Below, one piece after another: positions 1-14,800 of a DNA stretch of 64,000 nucleotides. How positions within the stretch are numbered: position 1 is the stretch's first letter; the number at the start of each line of letters is the position of its first letter. Below the pieces are notes generated by a model that was not told the DNA's origin, searched no databases, and was given only the letters and a program-made list of their open reading frames with translations. This DNA comes from Gordionus sp. m RMFG-2023 (Eukaryota > Nematomorpha > Gordioida > Chordodea > Parachordodidae): the NCBI RefSeq assembly GCF_954871325.1, contig NC_088777.1, positions 38,665,366 through 38,729,365 on the forward strand, in the 5' to 3' direction. Both the position numbers and the translations under genes were made by a program.

Positions 1-739
1 ATTTAAACGCTTAAAAGGAGACATTTAAATACATTTTTAAAATTAGGATTTTTTTTGTCCGGTAACTTTTTGTGTTGGATAATTTTGTCTGGGCCATTAT
101 GCAGGATATTCCTTATGTCATTTTTAAAATATAATTTTATTAAGCGATAATAATTTTTTAAATGTTTTTAAGCTAATATTTATGTAAGTTTTAAATAACT
201 TAGTTAAAAAATATCTATCCCTCAATTAATATGATCAGAGTCTGGGACGGCGAAAAGTATAACTCTCCTCAATATATTCGAAATTGCTGAAAGGATAATT
301 CAATTATTTTCTATGACCCATCAATTTAATATTTGAGTTTGTGATCGCTCAGTAATTATAAAACATAATCAATTGGCAAGATATTAAGAAAAATCAAATA
401 TATTAGCTACTTTATCACAGAAAATAACATTTTTTTTAAAAAAGGAAATATTCAGATATAGGGGAGAAAAATTTATCATATCTGAAGGAGCTCAATCAAA
501 ATTAAAGCGGCTTGTAATTCATAAATCGTTCAAATATATAATGGCCATTACATGTAAGATGGTTTAATCAAATAGGACTTATACATCTATTAGCTATCTT
601 TATATTATTAAAATATTATGTATAATGTCGCATCAGCCTTTCCTTTCTCAAATGCTTTGCACACCATTATCCTTAAATAATTTATTCTATATGTCATTCT
701 CAAAATTATTTATAATATATAAGATAATTAGTATTTTAC
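1..739. other. Left edge, inside DYNC2H1 intron 17
   Basis: This AT-rich stretch follows the exon 17 donor at 739. I see no further dynein exon, no P-loop coding sequence and no convincing repeat termini. It is most simply intron sequence leading to exons outside the window. Confidence 0.5.
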
Positions 740-2832
740 TTTTAATTTTGATTTTGTATATAAATTTTCTACATATTCAATATTAACGGCGATATCTTTG
801 TGAAAAGAATGTAGTGATGATAAGAAATCATTCAATTTTTTCTCCTTTATATAATACTCACACTTATTTGTGAATTCAAGCTGTCTAGCAACTGAAATCA
901 TCTATGTTTAAGGTTAAAAATAAAATAATTTAGATTAAAAATGCAATAACCAAAATTAAATAAAAAATAATGGACTACAAATAAAATCTATTTTTTTAAC
1001 TAATGATAAAATAGAATAAAAGATTGTGCTATGCTTATATAATAAAATTTCAATTTTAGAGTGAATTTTCTGCAAGTGGCATTATTAAACTGTTTATAAA
1101 TATTCATTAAGGCTGAATTGAAAATTTGTGGTGGAACTTTATAAATTATATATGGTAAAGAGGGCTAAACGATAATTGTGGTAAAACAGTTGTTTAAAAT
1201 TTGATATTACCCTGCTGCAGGAAGGGTTTTAATTTAAAAATAATAATTTTTATAATCTCCTAGGTATATTATAAGTATTTCCAGGCCGTCTCTCCTAGTT
1301 TAAATATTTTTGCATTTGGCCTCTAATTGTTTATTTTTGTATTTTTTGTTATGTTTAAATACAATTTAAGATAAATTAATCAAAATTTATATTCAAGATT
1401 CTTGGGATACTATAAAATAAAATTAATCAGAAACTAAGTGGCAAGAGTTATATAAATGAACTTAAAAACCTTGGGGTATAGTTGGAGAGGTAAAACGCTC
1501 ACTTGGTTTAAATACAAATAAACTGCGGTTATTGTATCTGCGTTATATTCAGAGAACATTATAAAAGTTATCAACAAGCGTGCTTAGTTGGGTTAATTCT
1601 CTGATTTTAACCAACTTTGAGCGGTGAAAATAAGGTGAATCATGAAACCATAAATTTAACTTACGCTTCATTACAAAACAAATTTCTTTCGGTATGCACA
1701 CATAGTTTGAGAAGAATTAGTCGATATTTTGTCATTACTCAATTATTGGCTTGGATAACAGGGTAAAATAGATAACGTGTTACTGCTGATCTAGCTTCTA
1801 AATTATAAGAGATAGCTAGCTGAATTACCGTGTTTGTAGCTAACTAATAGCAATTTTATTTATAACCTTGAAATAATAATATCATTTCTATAACAAAAAA
1901 AGCAAAATACTTGTTCCTTTCTTATAGTCTTTGTTAGAAAATAAAATTAAATCTACTTTTTAATCACCATCCTACCAAAAATGACAGTTTAATTGATTAA
2001 GATATGTGCAAAGTTTTACAGTATAGCTGTTGAGTATACCCTAGGTTTTATTTTTTATTATTTCTTGATTTTTGAGGAATTTCATTATAGATGCCTAAAC
2101 ATATTTACATTTAGGTTTGTGTCTTGAAATGCATTATTTAAATTAAACGATATGAAAGTTTATAAGGTTTTATAAAGAAATTTAGCTTTGTAGAGTTATA
2201 ATACTAATATTTTATTGACCTGAATCATATAATTATCCCTATTTTGTTATCATTCAGACAAAATCAAATTTATCTATTAATGACACTACCATTTTAAATA
2301 TCTTAAAAATTAAGTAGTTTGCATATATAGTGAGATGTTTTGATATACTAAACCAAAAAAATATGCGATAACCGATCGATTTAAGAAATATGAAAAATAT
2401 TTTTAAAATTGTGCTATACTTTATTTAAGCATATAAAACGTAATTACTTCAAAATATTTTTTACGTCATTTATTATATTTACCCTATTTTATATGCTTAA
2501 GAGAGCATTTTATAATTTTTTATAATATTACAATATACAACAGAGAGAAATGATTGTTAAATCATCTCTATTTCGCCGTTTTTAATGGTCCAAATTGAGG
2601 TGATTTAGCTTTAGATAGAACTATAAAGTTATTGTATTATACAATTTATTAAATTAAAATAATATACATAATTAAATTATCTAACTTGAAACGGTAAATT
2701 TTCGATATTAATAAAATAATCTTTCCTTTTCTTATCATCAATGTTTAGTAAATTGTTTATCTTTAAAAAATTAGTCCGCAAAATTAACACCAGTGACACA
2801 TTTATTGATGAAGATAGCTCATTTAGCCATTC
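740..2832 (-). CDS. DYNC2H1: DYNC2H1 exons 16-17 (linker end, just before AAA1)
   Basis: Exon 16 (2832-2686, 49 codons) starts after TTAG with EWLNELSSSINVSL, matching the family's TWLNDLALEMKKTL. It ends LPFQ at a GTTAGA donor. Exon 17 (901-740, 54 codons) starts after CATAG with MISVARQLEFTNKCEY, matching LCLAEQIKFTEDVEN, and ends KSKLK at GTAAAA. Both are phase 0. They are too short to stand out as open frames and were found by searching for the next expected dynein segment. Between them lies a 1784-nt intron with no recognisable content; an old hAT-like MITE lies just upstream of exon 16 in the preceding intron. The next expected exon (LILDIIHNIDVV-like) was not found in 1-739. Confidence 0.75.
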
Positions 2833-5800
2833 CTAATTATAAAATATATTATATATACTAAAGACCTGTAGAGGTACCATTTGCATAGCCCTGTCTTTTT
2901 TTCAAAAAAAATTTCGATCTGGTTAGGCCGGGGTTTTATATTTTCAGGTCCGGCCCGGATTTTTCTAAATATATTATTTCTTTTTATAACTAATAATGGC
3001 ACTTTAAAATATTTATTTTAAACAGATATTTTAGGCCCTCCCGAGTATGTTTAAATTAAAATCCTGGGCTTAAGGCTGGGTCTGCAGGTCTCTGATAATA
3101 CTATGACAGAATAATAAAAAAATATACTTTAAAAGAGGGGAGTGTTTAACCTGATTCTGATATATTTAACTGTTGATTAAAAATATAAAATAATAACTCC
3201 TCGGTCATATATATTTACTTAATGGAAGTCAGGTCTAAACATTTCACATAGTAGTTTGTTTTTTAATATATTAAGGATTATAACAGGGTTTCCTATTCAA
3301 AGAAGGATAAGTTCCAATCAAAAAGGAAAAGTTTCAATCAAAAAAGGAAAGGGGTCAACATAAAAGGAAAAGGTTCAATCAAAAAAGGAAAAGTCCCAAA
3401 GGTTTATAAAAAAATACGATCAAAAAAAGGAAAAGTGTCAAACAAAAAAGGAGAAGATCCAATCAAAAAAAGAAAAGTGTGAAAAATTCCCAAAAGGAAA
3501 GGAAAAGTGTCAATCAAAAAAAGTAAAATTCCCATTCAAAAAAGGAAAATCGTTATTTTTTTAAAATATTTTTAAAAAATATATAAATTTTTTTTCATGT
3601 CTATACTTCTTAAATTTTTATTATTCCTTCTTATTTTATTTCTAACTTTTGTGATTTCTTTACTTTATTTTTCTTACTATCTTTTCTCATTTATTTTTTT
3701 TCTCACTTTTGATAATTCTTTTATTTTTTAAAAAATAATTTATAAATTTTCCCTGTTATTTTTTCTTCACTTCTCTTCAATTTTTTTAACAATTCTTTCC
3801 TTTTTTTTCATCATGCATAATAATATTTTGACTTTTTATGATTTTTTCGCCTTATATTGTTATCTTTTACATATATTTCTATCTTTTAAAATCTCTTTAA
3901 ACCATTTTTAATCTTTATTTTTCTGATCTTTTCTCAATTTTTTCTTCTTCAACATTTTTGATAATTCTTTTTTGTAATTATTGTTAATTTTCACTTAATT
4001 TTTATTACTCAATGGCAGATAATTTTTTTATTAGAATTTTTTACATATCAAATTACTTAATTACAATTGTTGAAATAAATTAATCGTTAGGTTATAATGT
4101 ACCTTTTAATTTATAAAATAAGTTTGAACTGTAATACCAAACGATATGTAAATTAATAAAATATAAACATTTTTAAATTCTTATTTATTCTAATATCTGC
4201 CATTGAGAAATATAAGTGATAATTAAAAAGATCTATCAAAAATGAGGAGAAGAAAAAATTGAGAAAATATCAGAAAAATATAGATTAAAAATGACTTAAT
4301 AAGATTCAAAAAGTTAGAAATATATGTAAAAAATAACAATATAAGGAGAAAAAATCATAAAAAGTCAAAATATTGTTATGTATGATGAAAAAAAAATGAA
4401 AGAATTGTTTAAAAAATGGGGTAGAGAAGTGAAGAAAGATAACAAGGAAAAATTATAAATTATTTCTAATAAAAAGAATTATCAAAAATGAATAGAAAAA
4501 TAAATTGAGAAAAGATAATAGAAAAATAAAGTAAAGACAAAAATATAAAATAAGAAGGAATAATAAAAATGAATAAAAATCTAAGAAATATTGACAAGAA
4601 AAAAAAATAATAGATTTTCCTTTTTTGAATGGGAATTCATTGACACTTTTCCTTTCCTTTTGGGAATTTTCCTTTTTTGATTGACCCTTTTCCTTTTTTG
4701 ATTGGATCTTTTTCTTTTTTGTTTAACGATTTTCCTTTTTTTCCTTTTTTGATTAAACCTTTTCCTTTTATGATTGATCCTTTTCCTTTTTTGATTGGAT
4801 CTTTTCCTTAAATCAATCAATCGACAAATTGTGTTTACTGTAATATTTTTCGTCAGATTCACATCAAAAGCTAGCTTTAGCCTCTCATTCATTTCAGATA
4901 TAAAAAAATTTATTTGCCTTTGGTCTTCATCTATTTCAAATTTATTAATTCCACAGTAAAGTTTTGGTACATATTTATTGAGTGTAGCAATATCTTGAGA
5001 ATCACTTAATAAGGTCAATAATTCCAAATGATTTATAAAATATAATCGAGGAACCAATACCCTTTTATTCTAATAAATTATTATAAAATGGTTAAGATTA
5101 TTTAAAAATAAGAATACATTTGAATGGCCCCTATGTTAATCAAATGTTTTTAAATTATCATAATCAAAGATTGGTTATTTTTTAAATAAAAGGAATTAAG
5201 CATGACAACCATAAACTTATATTTAGCCCCAGAAGGTATTAATATTAGTAAAATTACTTCTAAATATTGAATTAACATATCCCATGATATCCTAAAATTT
5301 TCCTACAGTTTGTTTTATTTTTTAAATTAAAATGAATGGATAATCATAACAACCATTTACTTATATTTACCCTCGTTAAAACAAATATTTAAAATAATGT
5401 ATATATATTAGTAAAATTACTTCTAAATATTCATTTAACATATCCGATGATATCGTAAAGTTTTCATTCAGTTTGTTCAATTTATTTATATAAAGTTTTT
5501 TCTTATGTTCACCATTATCTAATATTGAATCGATAAAATACTCAATGATAGTAGGATTAAGTTCTAATGAATGCAGCACATTTATCCATTGTAATTGTGC
5601 AACAAAAAAAATTTGATGACATTCTTCATTAAACATAACCTTTTTGGAAATTAGGGGTTCTAAAAATATCCATTGTTTATTAATTTCATGAATTAGTTTG
5701 ACTGCATTTTTTATTATTTTCAAATTATCCCGCCATTTTTCTAAGTTTTTAAAGTTTACAATATCTTTTTCAAGTTTTAAATGCTTAGCTGAGGAAATAT

Positions 5801-8800
5801 TATTTTCTTTTGCGGCAATCTACGAAAAATATTATAATTATGTTATATTTACAGGAACTAATTTATACCTGGTTAATTATATAAATTAAATTATCAGGAA
5901 CACCAATTCTTTTACCCAGTGAAAGAGTGTAAGTATTAAATTTTAAGCTTACTGTTTTACTCCACACATCTAACTCTTTGAGCAAATTATTTAGTATTAG
6001 AATGTTTGAACTTTGATTTAATATTACCTATCCACATTTATATTATGATTATAACATAAATGTAAATATACCGATAATTTATCTTTATTTATATACAATA
6101 AATTTAGATGTTTTAGAACAAATGAAAACTTATTGGAATCATGATCATTTTTATGAGGTGCGCTTAATTTTATGATGTTTATTATATAGGGTAAAGCATG
6201 ATCCCATAAATTTTCTTTATAAAATCTTGAAAATATGGGTAAAATATCTTTAATATCGGTTATTAATTGTAGTAAAAAGGGCTTGCTATTAAAATAAATT
6301 TCGATGTAGCCTATATTTCCAATTATTTTATTTATTGTATTTGAGATTGATCTAGAAATTTTTCACTATAATCTAAATAAATTTATAAAATTTACTCTTT
6401 TTCGTCGAATGGGATCAAATTGAGTTCGTCCAAATTTATAGCAAAATCAATAGCTTTTTGATTATTTTGAATAAAAGATTTCATTTGATATAACGAATCC
6501 AAATCCTTATAAACCCTTGATTCGTTATCATTCGGATTATCATTCAATTTTTTCCTAAATGTACAGACTCTTAATGAAAAGTTATTCCATTTATCTTTTA
6601 TTTTAGATAATTCACAAATATCTTTAATGATATTTTCGTAATTTATGTAAGTGTTGTTATCCTTTTTATAATAGTTGGATTTCATAATCAGTTGAAAGAT
6701 GTCTTCCCATCTATCATGTATTATTTTATATTCTTTTTCTAGTGATTCGTAATTGGACTTGATATTATCGTTAATAATTTTTAATTTTTTTTTCAAAAGA
6801 TCCGATTTTTTTATGATATTCATTTGTAGATTAGACCATTCCTTAAAGACTAAATCTTTTTCTTGAAGTTTCTCTAGCGAATTCTTCTCATAAAACTCAT
6901 TATAGGCCATAATTTTATCCAGTTCATCAGCTAACTTAAATTAATTTTAAAAGAGTTTATATAATATAATATAATTATATATTATATTTATAATTATTTA
7001 ACAAACTTTATTTTCATCAATTTTTTCAATATTCTTGTAAATTTGGGTATCATCTTCATTCCAAATTTTAATATTGAACATATTATTAATATCAAAGATT
7101 CTTTCTCGAAATTTTTTCATTTTTTGAGTAATATCATATTTTAATTCCAGTTTTATATTTTTAAGCGTTTCCATGGTTTTTCTAATTAAAGTTTGCTTCA
7201 TTTTTTTGGTGGATAATATAATAATATCATTTATTAAAAATGAATCACTAATATTGTTTATTAATTTGATTTTTTCTTCGTATAAGATATACGTTTTTTT
7301 CCAATCTATAATGTCGGTTTCTTTAATATCATCTTTAGTTATTCTTTCAAGTGTTTGCTTTATTTTTAAAAAAGTTATTTTTCCTTTAACACTATAATTT
7401 ATTTACTTGGATGGATGTTAAAACGTTTCCGATTTCTTGTTCAATTTTGACAAAATTTTTTTCTATTTCATTTTCAATATCTTCATTAATTTGTGTATCC
7501 AAGAAATTTTTAAAACTTTTATTTATTTCTTCTATTTCAAAAATATTTATATTATTGTCTGGTAAAGTTTTCAGAGATTTCAATCTTAAATTAATGGCAC
7601 TCTTTAAGCCATCAATATTGGGGGACAGACGAAGTTTAAAATTTCTAAAAGAAGAAGTTTTATAGAAAACAAACATGTTTTAATACTTATATAAAATTTC
7701 TATTTCGAATTTGACATCCAAAGTTTTTATATCCGGAATAGCACAACTTTCTTTTAATATTGTTAATATTTTTGTTTCAATATTATATTTCCATTCTGCA
7801 ATCATTTCCTTTTAATAAAAATATTGAACTATAATAATAAAATTTAGAATACATTTTTCCAATTAATTGTACCTTATTGCATAGGCATATCTGGGAAAAG
7901 GGGCCCCCTCCTCCCTCCTTCCTCTCAGGGATTTATAACATGTTAATTGATAAAAATAGTTCTCCTACGCTCTTCCTACCCCTACCCCCCCCCCTTAAAT
8001 AAATGTATGTATAAGTTATTTTAGAGTATATGGATATAATTAATATTGAAAAAGGACGCTAGTTATCTAAAAATGCTATATAAAAGATGTTTAGGTGAAG
8101 GGATGATAATGTTTTGTGATACTCAAAGGATCTAGAGGAACTATTTTAAAATAGCAGTTATGCTGCTATTGTTAATATTTTACCACTATAAAATTAATAG
8201 CATTTCTGCTTTTTGACTATCTTTATAAAATCACTCTTATAAAACTTATATATTTCAAATATGAAAACTCAAGATAATAATTTATCACTTGCTTGCGTTA
8301 TTATTTTTTTTATCTTACCACTCAAAGGTTAAATATTTAAAAAAACATTTCCCTTCCCAAAAATACAGTAATATTATATTTTAACATATTTTATTCCAAA
8401 AAAACTTCGATGAGAAGAAAAATATTATGCCTATGCCTAGTATTCGGTAATGGAAATTATATATTGATTAATTTTCGGTTTATCATATCATTTAAAATAG
8501 TTTGACCTGAATAATTATAAATATTGATTTAAAGTAGGAAGATCAGCGATGTATCTTATACTTAGAATTTCCTCATTGAAAAAAATCCAGTGAAATAGGA
8601 AAATATCTATGATATTTATTTACTAGATAAGACTTATAATCGAGTTTTAGGGATTTACAATGGTAGAGTGCTTTTATGAGGAAAAAAATTTCAAAAGTCT
8701 AGATAGAATGAGATATGATAGTAATAAAACAATAATTAAAAACAGTTGAGAACCCTTTTATGGTATGTATGTTAATGTTTACATCAAAGGTTATATTTAA

Positions 8801-11800
8801 GTTAACCCAATGGCTAAGAATATTTGTTACTATGGGCTAAATCTTAATTTTAATTCATAAATATCTCCTTATATAAAACAATAATAAACCTCTGGATATA
8901 TTAATTTTTGGGACAGATTATGAACATATTTTATCACATTATTGATCTCTTGGTGATTATTGAATATACTGTATTTCGTCAAATTTTTTATGTAACTATC
9001 CGAGTTACTTTCAATATTTTCAAGTGTCTGAATTGTATTCACCAATTTTATAAGTTTAGTTTTAATTGTATTTAATTTTTCATTGTCATCCACCAAACTG
9101 CTCCAAGTTACATTATTCTAGATTTAATGCATTAGTATTTAAATATCAAAAATTACCTGCTCGCAATATTTGATAAAGTTTGATTTGTCATAACTTAAAA
9201 GATTTATTAAATGTCTTTCAAATCCAAAATTAAGGAATAATTTGTTATATTTATTTATATCCTAAAAAAATAGGGATTATTTGGATATATTTTAATAATT
9301 TAAAACTTTTGAAAAATCTTTCGCATTGTTTAAAGACTTCTTAGTTTTTTCCAAAAAATTTAAGACAAATTCATCGGTTTCATTATTATTCCTTTTGATA
9401 ATATCTATTAATATATTATATCTTTTGTCGAATTCATCTAATAATTGAATTAAGTCATTTGGATATGATGTAGATAATGTTTGATCCATTTCATTTTCCA
9501 AGAATATACTGTGATTTGTATCAAATCTATAGTAAATAATTGGTCAGAATTTAATATTTATTAACTATACTTATTTGTGGTATCATAATAATAACGATTT
9601 AAAAGGTCTTGCTCCCAGGATTCAGTAAGCTTTTTTATGCGATTTTCAATTTTTTTTACAAATATATCGAGAGTTTCAAACAACTTTTTTAGATGTATAT
9701 TATCATTAATAAAAGAATATTCACTAAAACATCTTTTGACATTGTTTATCTTATTCGTATTTGCCAATAACTTCGAAAGTTCTGACACAATATTTTTTGT
9801 ATAAATAATAAAATTATTATTTTCAAATGTATCATCAATTTTAATATTATCTTCAGTCGCGATTAAATCGTGTAATTTAGATAGAATATTATGATAAATA
9901 TCATCAAAATTATTATCTTCTAATAAAAATTTGAATGTTTTAGGATGATTAAACAAATAGTGATTTTCCATTATAATATCATAGAGAGCATCGTAATTGG
10001 TCAATTCCTTATTTGTTTCATAGTATATTATTTTAAAATTTTTCAAACTTTCCAAAATATATGACTTTACATTAATCAAATAACTATCAATAATTTTATT
10101 CCACTTTTCTAAATCCAAACTCATTAGATTTTCGGTTGTGGTAATGTCTTTGTAAATTAATGGGGGTGATACAAATTGATACGAAGTATTTTTTGATAAG
10201 AATGAATTAAAGTGTCTTATATACATTGTCTGAAATAAATAATATTAATGTTGAATTATTATAGAAATCAGAGTTGGTTATAATTTATGAAAAGTATTTA
10301 AATATAGATATTATATTGCTGAATTTATCTTATTGAAATCAAAAAGATACATTTATTTTGTTTTACTTTTGTCTATATTAAATATATCAGCAAATATATT
10401 TCCTATAAAATATATCAGCAAATATATTTCCTATAGTATGATTATTAAAATGATCAAGATTTTGATTGACAAAATATAATTATATATATTTTGGATTTTA
10501 ATTCATTTTAATTACTATAATTTGTATTTTAGAGTAGACCAGGCTCGACCTTTATCGAATCGAATAGTTAATTATTTTATTTTTTTTATTCTAACAAATA
10601 CAAATACTCATTTATTCGCATTCTTTCCGGAATGAAAATTTTTTTTGGTTATAATTTGTATATATTCACCCTTATTTTGCGATTGTAATGCAATTTTTTT
10701 TCATATGTGAACATATAATTTAAAAAAACTTAAAATTGATAAATTATATTATAACTAGTTAATAACCCGTCAAGAATGACGGGGTTGAGGGGTAATTAGT
10801 TTGTGTATATGGTACTAAATATAATTTATTAATATATTTTTTAAAATATTAAAATTTAAGCCTCATAAGATATTCTATATAAGAAGAATTGTATCACAAA
10901 ATTTAATATAGAAGGGGGATGACTGGAAAGAACGTTTGTCTGTCGAACGTTAAGTCAGTGGTTCGAATCTCGTTGATGTATAAAAAAAATTCTTTTTTAA
11001 AAAAAATAAATAAATAATTTAACATTAGTGGTATATAGTCTCCTTCGATTTATTTAACATTAAGAAGATAGGAAAGTTGATACCAAAAATAAAAATTAAC
11101 ATTAAGGTTATATGAAAACTAGTATTGTTAAACGGCTCGATTTGAGCCGATTTTTAAAAACGGCTAACTCAATATTTTAGCCGAAAAAAATATTGTCCAA
11201 GTCTCAAGATTTCGTTAATGCATATTCAAATGTGTCACTTATAAACAAAATCTTAAGGCTTGCATAATAAATTTCCCAGTAAAATATTGAGTTAGCCGTT
11301 TTTAAAAATTGGCTCAAAATGAGCCGTTTAACAACACTAATGAAGACATTCATTTCTTGATTACGGTGATTATATATAATAATAGATAACAACTCGTTTT
11401 GGCATATTCTAACGAGTTAATAATAATTAAAAATAATCAATGCTATTTTATAATCTTGATTTAGCGAATTTAGAACCATGGCTGGAGAAATATAATTAAA
11501 GAACAATTATTAATAAATATTCATATTATTCAATTCAAATATTATATTTTATTATAAAATAGAATATTTGATATTTTTAAAACTGTAAAAAAAATTTAAT
11601 AAATAAATATGTTTTTATATAAATAAAAATCTTTTTTCTAAAAATTTTGAATTATAGTAGTTATTTTAAAAGGTTATTAACTTTTACTAATTTTTCTTTC
11701 AAATTCTTCCTTAAAAGTGATATATTGTATACGTTTTTTGGGGTAAAGGGTGGGGGGTGTAGGGGAAAATTTATATCTGTACTGTATTGTCAAGTTTGCA

Positions 11801-14800
11801 ACATATTAAATAAGCTATAACCTTTTGTATCTTTAGATAAACTTTAGAAGAAAACTCGTGAAATATGGCCCTTAATTTTGTAAGAAAAAATTAAGTTGGC
11901 GTTCAATCAGTAGGAAATGTGATTGTTAGATGTTAAACAGAACAGAATAAAAAAGGACCTATCAGCATATATTTAGAAACTTGATATTTCACTAATTATG
12001 TTAAAATTAAGATCCCAAAATGCTTGTTTTGCATTACAATTTACGATTAGGTAAATATTTTTTAAAAAAGACGTGTTCGACTATTATCCATCATAATGTG
12101 AACTCCATTGACAAAAAATAATTGTGGATCTTGAGTTATTTTGTCAAAATTTAGCTTTTTTTAAAATCCAAATTCTAAAAAAATTGAGAATAACAAAGTT
12201 TTATATATTCTTTAATAAAATACAAAATTTTATTCATAAAAAGACGCGTTTTAGATTTATAAAGATTTAAAAACGCTACTTTTTTTTAGCCAAGAAGCTT
12301 ATGTCGGCTGAAAATTTTTTAAAAGTTCACACAAAGTAAATATTGAATTCGATAACATTTACATACTTATTATTCTAACAATTATATCAAAATTCAAATT
12401 TATTGTCAAAAAAATTAATAATTTTAAACGATAAAACATATTAATTAAAAGAAAAATAAAAAAATTACAAATAGTAAATTTTAATAAAAATAGAATATAA
12501 AATTCAGAGCAAAAAATTAATCAAGTGTGCTTTTAAAAAACCAAAATTCTATAATTAAATCAAGCTCGATTTGTAAAAAAAATTGACCTAGTCTATTCTA
12601 ACCCTATTTTGGGCAGGCTATACAGGTCTTTTTAGGACTCTATAATAAATATCATTTTTTTTAAATAAATGAAAGAGCTATAAAATATAACATTCATTTG
12701 ATTCTTAAATTTATAAGCAAACCAATCTCAAAGCAAATAACAATTATGTAATATGGTCATTCAACGGATAGAATAAATTGAGTATTCTTTTTTAGTTAGA
12801 ACAGATTGAATGGAATAACTAAGTATTCATTTCGATTCTATTATAACATAATCCCCGATATTCATTAAAAATTAAAGTGATTATTTAAGTAATCGCTAAT
12901 TTACGATATTCTACTTCTACTATCTTAATGACTATAGTAAGCCAGGCGGTTATCTACTAACGGGTAGATTTTGGATCTCCTAGAAAATTTTTTATATAAA
13001 CTGTAGCTAGCAATTTTTTTTAACTTAATATAAATTAAAAATATTACTTTTTTATTTTTCAGAGTTTGAAAAAATATTGTGCTTGAAAAATTTTTCATGC
13101 AAAAAATTAATATTTACTTATAAAACATTTTTTACAAAAAATATTTGGAATTTTTAGATAATATTTGATTAAAAATTTTTCTTAAAAAAGGCTCAACCTT
13201 TTAATTGAAAATATAAAATCTATAATATTTTTAAAATCAAAATGTTGTAACATTGTACATCGTTTATTTTGAGTGGCATTATATCTAAACTATTGAAAAA
13301 CTCGACAAAATTGATACTTAAACCAGCATTATTGGAAAATGTTTTTGATTTTTGTAACCAATATTTTGTGATACTCATTATCTTCTTTGAAATATTGTCA
13401 AACCCTTTGTCATCTATAGGCCATATATCTGAGAGATTATAGTGCACATTAATATAATTATTGAGCGTCATATCTAAATATTCATATTTGTATATTGTAC
13501 ATTTTCTTTATAAATATTTTACTTGTTGATTCAAATATGGACGCAATTAAGTTTTTATCACAATTTATATTAAGATCTAATAGAGATTTCAGTATTGTAA
13601 ATGTTAAATCAATTTTTTGTTTTATATCTTCCCATTCATTTTCCACGTTAAAAATAGTATTCATCGATTCATTAATTAACTTTAAATCCTTTTTAATATC
13701 ATGTCTTTCAACCCCCTTACAAACTTTACCTTGTTCCAATTTTCTTTCAAAAATATCCAAAAATGCTAAATAAGAATAAATAAAACATAGTGACGTTGTA
13801 AATTGTAATTATGTTTTGTGTTAGATATGGTAAGCAATACAATTTAGTTTAGCTTAAACATTTTATTTTAACCAGGGTTATGCATTTGATGGGTCAATAC
13901 GATTCTGTCAATTGACCGATATTGACCTACAAATATGGTCAAATTCAAATAATTTTTTTTTACACCATATTAACTTTATTTTGTATATATATAATATTAT
14001 AATGAATCTATTTAATATTAATTTCATAATATTTTTTTAATTCATTCCATAGTTGATGAATCGCCCTCCATGGCAGAGTCTTGTTCCGGTTCATGTTCAA
14101 TATCATTATTTTCTTTAATATTTTTAATCAATCTTAAGTTATGATATACTCTTGACAATTTTCCTGTTCTAAGTCTTCAATCGATTTTTATTTGTTGTAT
14201 GAATATTGCCCCAAACCCAATTTCTTACTGAGGAAGAAGTTGAACTAGGGAATGTTAGTATAATATTAGCTACTTCTCTTAATGGGCAAGGTGGACAAAG
14301 GCATTCCACTAACTTGAGGCCGAAATCTGATGGTTTCTTATATGTATTTATATCATTTTTTCTCTTTTCAAACATAACTTTAATTGTTTTTTTCTTCAGA
14401 TGGAGAAAATATAGAATCATGGCATGATTGTATTATGTGTTTTTCCAAATTAAGCATTTCGTTTTTTACGTGGACCAAAGTACATTTATTTCCTTGCACT
14501 TTCAACAAAAAGGTAGCTAAAGGTTTGAGTATAGTTAAAATTTTAAATTTCTTGTCCAAAATATTTCTTCATTTAATATATTATTGGTAATTATAGGACA
14601 AATATCACATACCACTTCATCAACAACTGATGCTTTATTGACTATAACCTCAAGATTTCGCGAATAGATGTCCAAACCTTTGTGCCATCTATGACCAAAA
14701 TCTTCAGGCTTGGATAATATTATTCTGTTTAAAATATTGAGTTAGCCGTTTTTAAAAATCGGCTCAAATCGAGCTGTTTAACAACACTACATGATACAAA

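Larger units (their letters stand above)
10755..11386 (-). mobile_element. Non-autonomous Helitron in DYNC2H1 intron 3
   Basis: On the minus strand the element starts TCTATTATTA at 11386 and ends with a perfect 7-bp hairpin (CCCGTCA, 4-nt loop, TGACGGG, 10766-10783), a 7-nt spacer and CTAG (10758-10755). It is flanked by A before TC and T after CTAG with no target duplication, as Helitrons require. The same two termini bound the element at 52601-54291. A tRNA-like segment lies inside at 10912-10978, and a 220-bp hAT MITE is inserted at 11120-11339. Without the MITE the Helitron is about 400 bp. No helicase or Rep protein is encoded. Confidence 0.78.

Noticed and set aside
481-540. A possible next dynein exon (YELQAALILIELLQ on the minus strand)
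   Set aside because: It resembles the expected segment only loosely and has no acceptor before it in frame.
1460-1550. A tRNA-like stretch (GGGGTATAGTTGGAGAGG)
   Set aside because: The A-box half looks good but the B box and stems are not convincing; at most an eroded SINE.
4581-4838. Lysine/arginine-rich tail (repeated KRKRSNQKRKR-like units) of the linker-exon reading frame
   Set aside because: It is the translation of the AAAAGG-rich arm of the foldback element. A GTAAAC donor at 4838 and a matching exon at 2832 show that it is intron.
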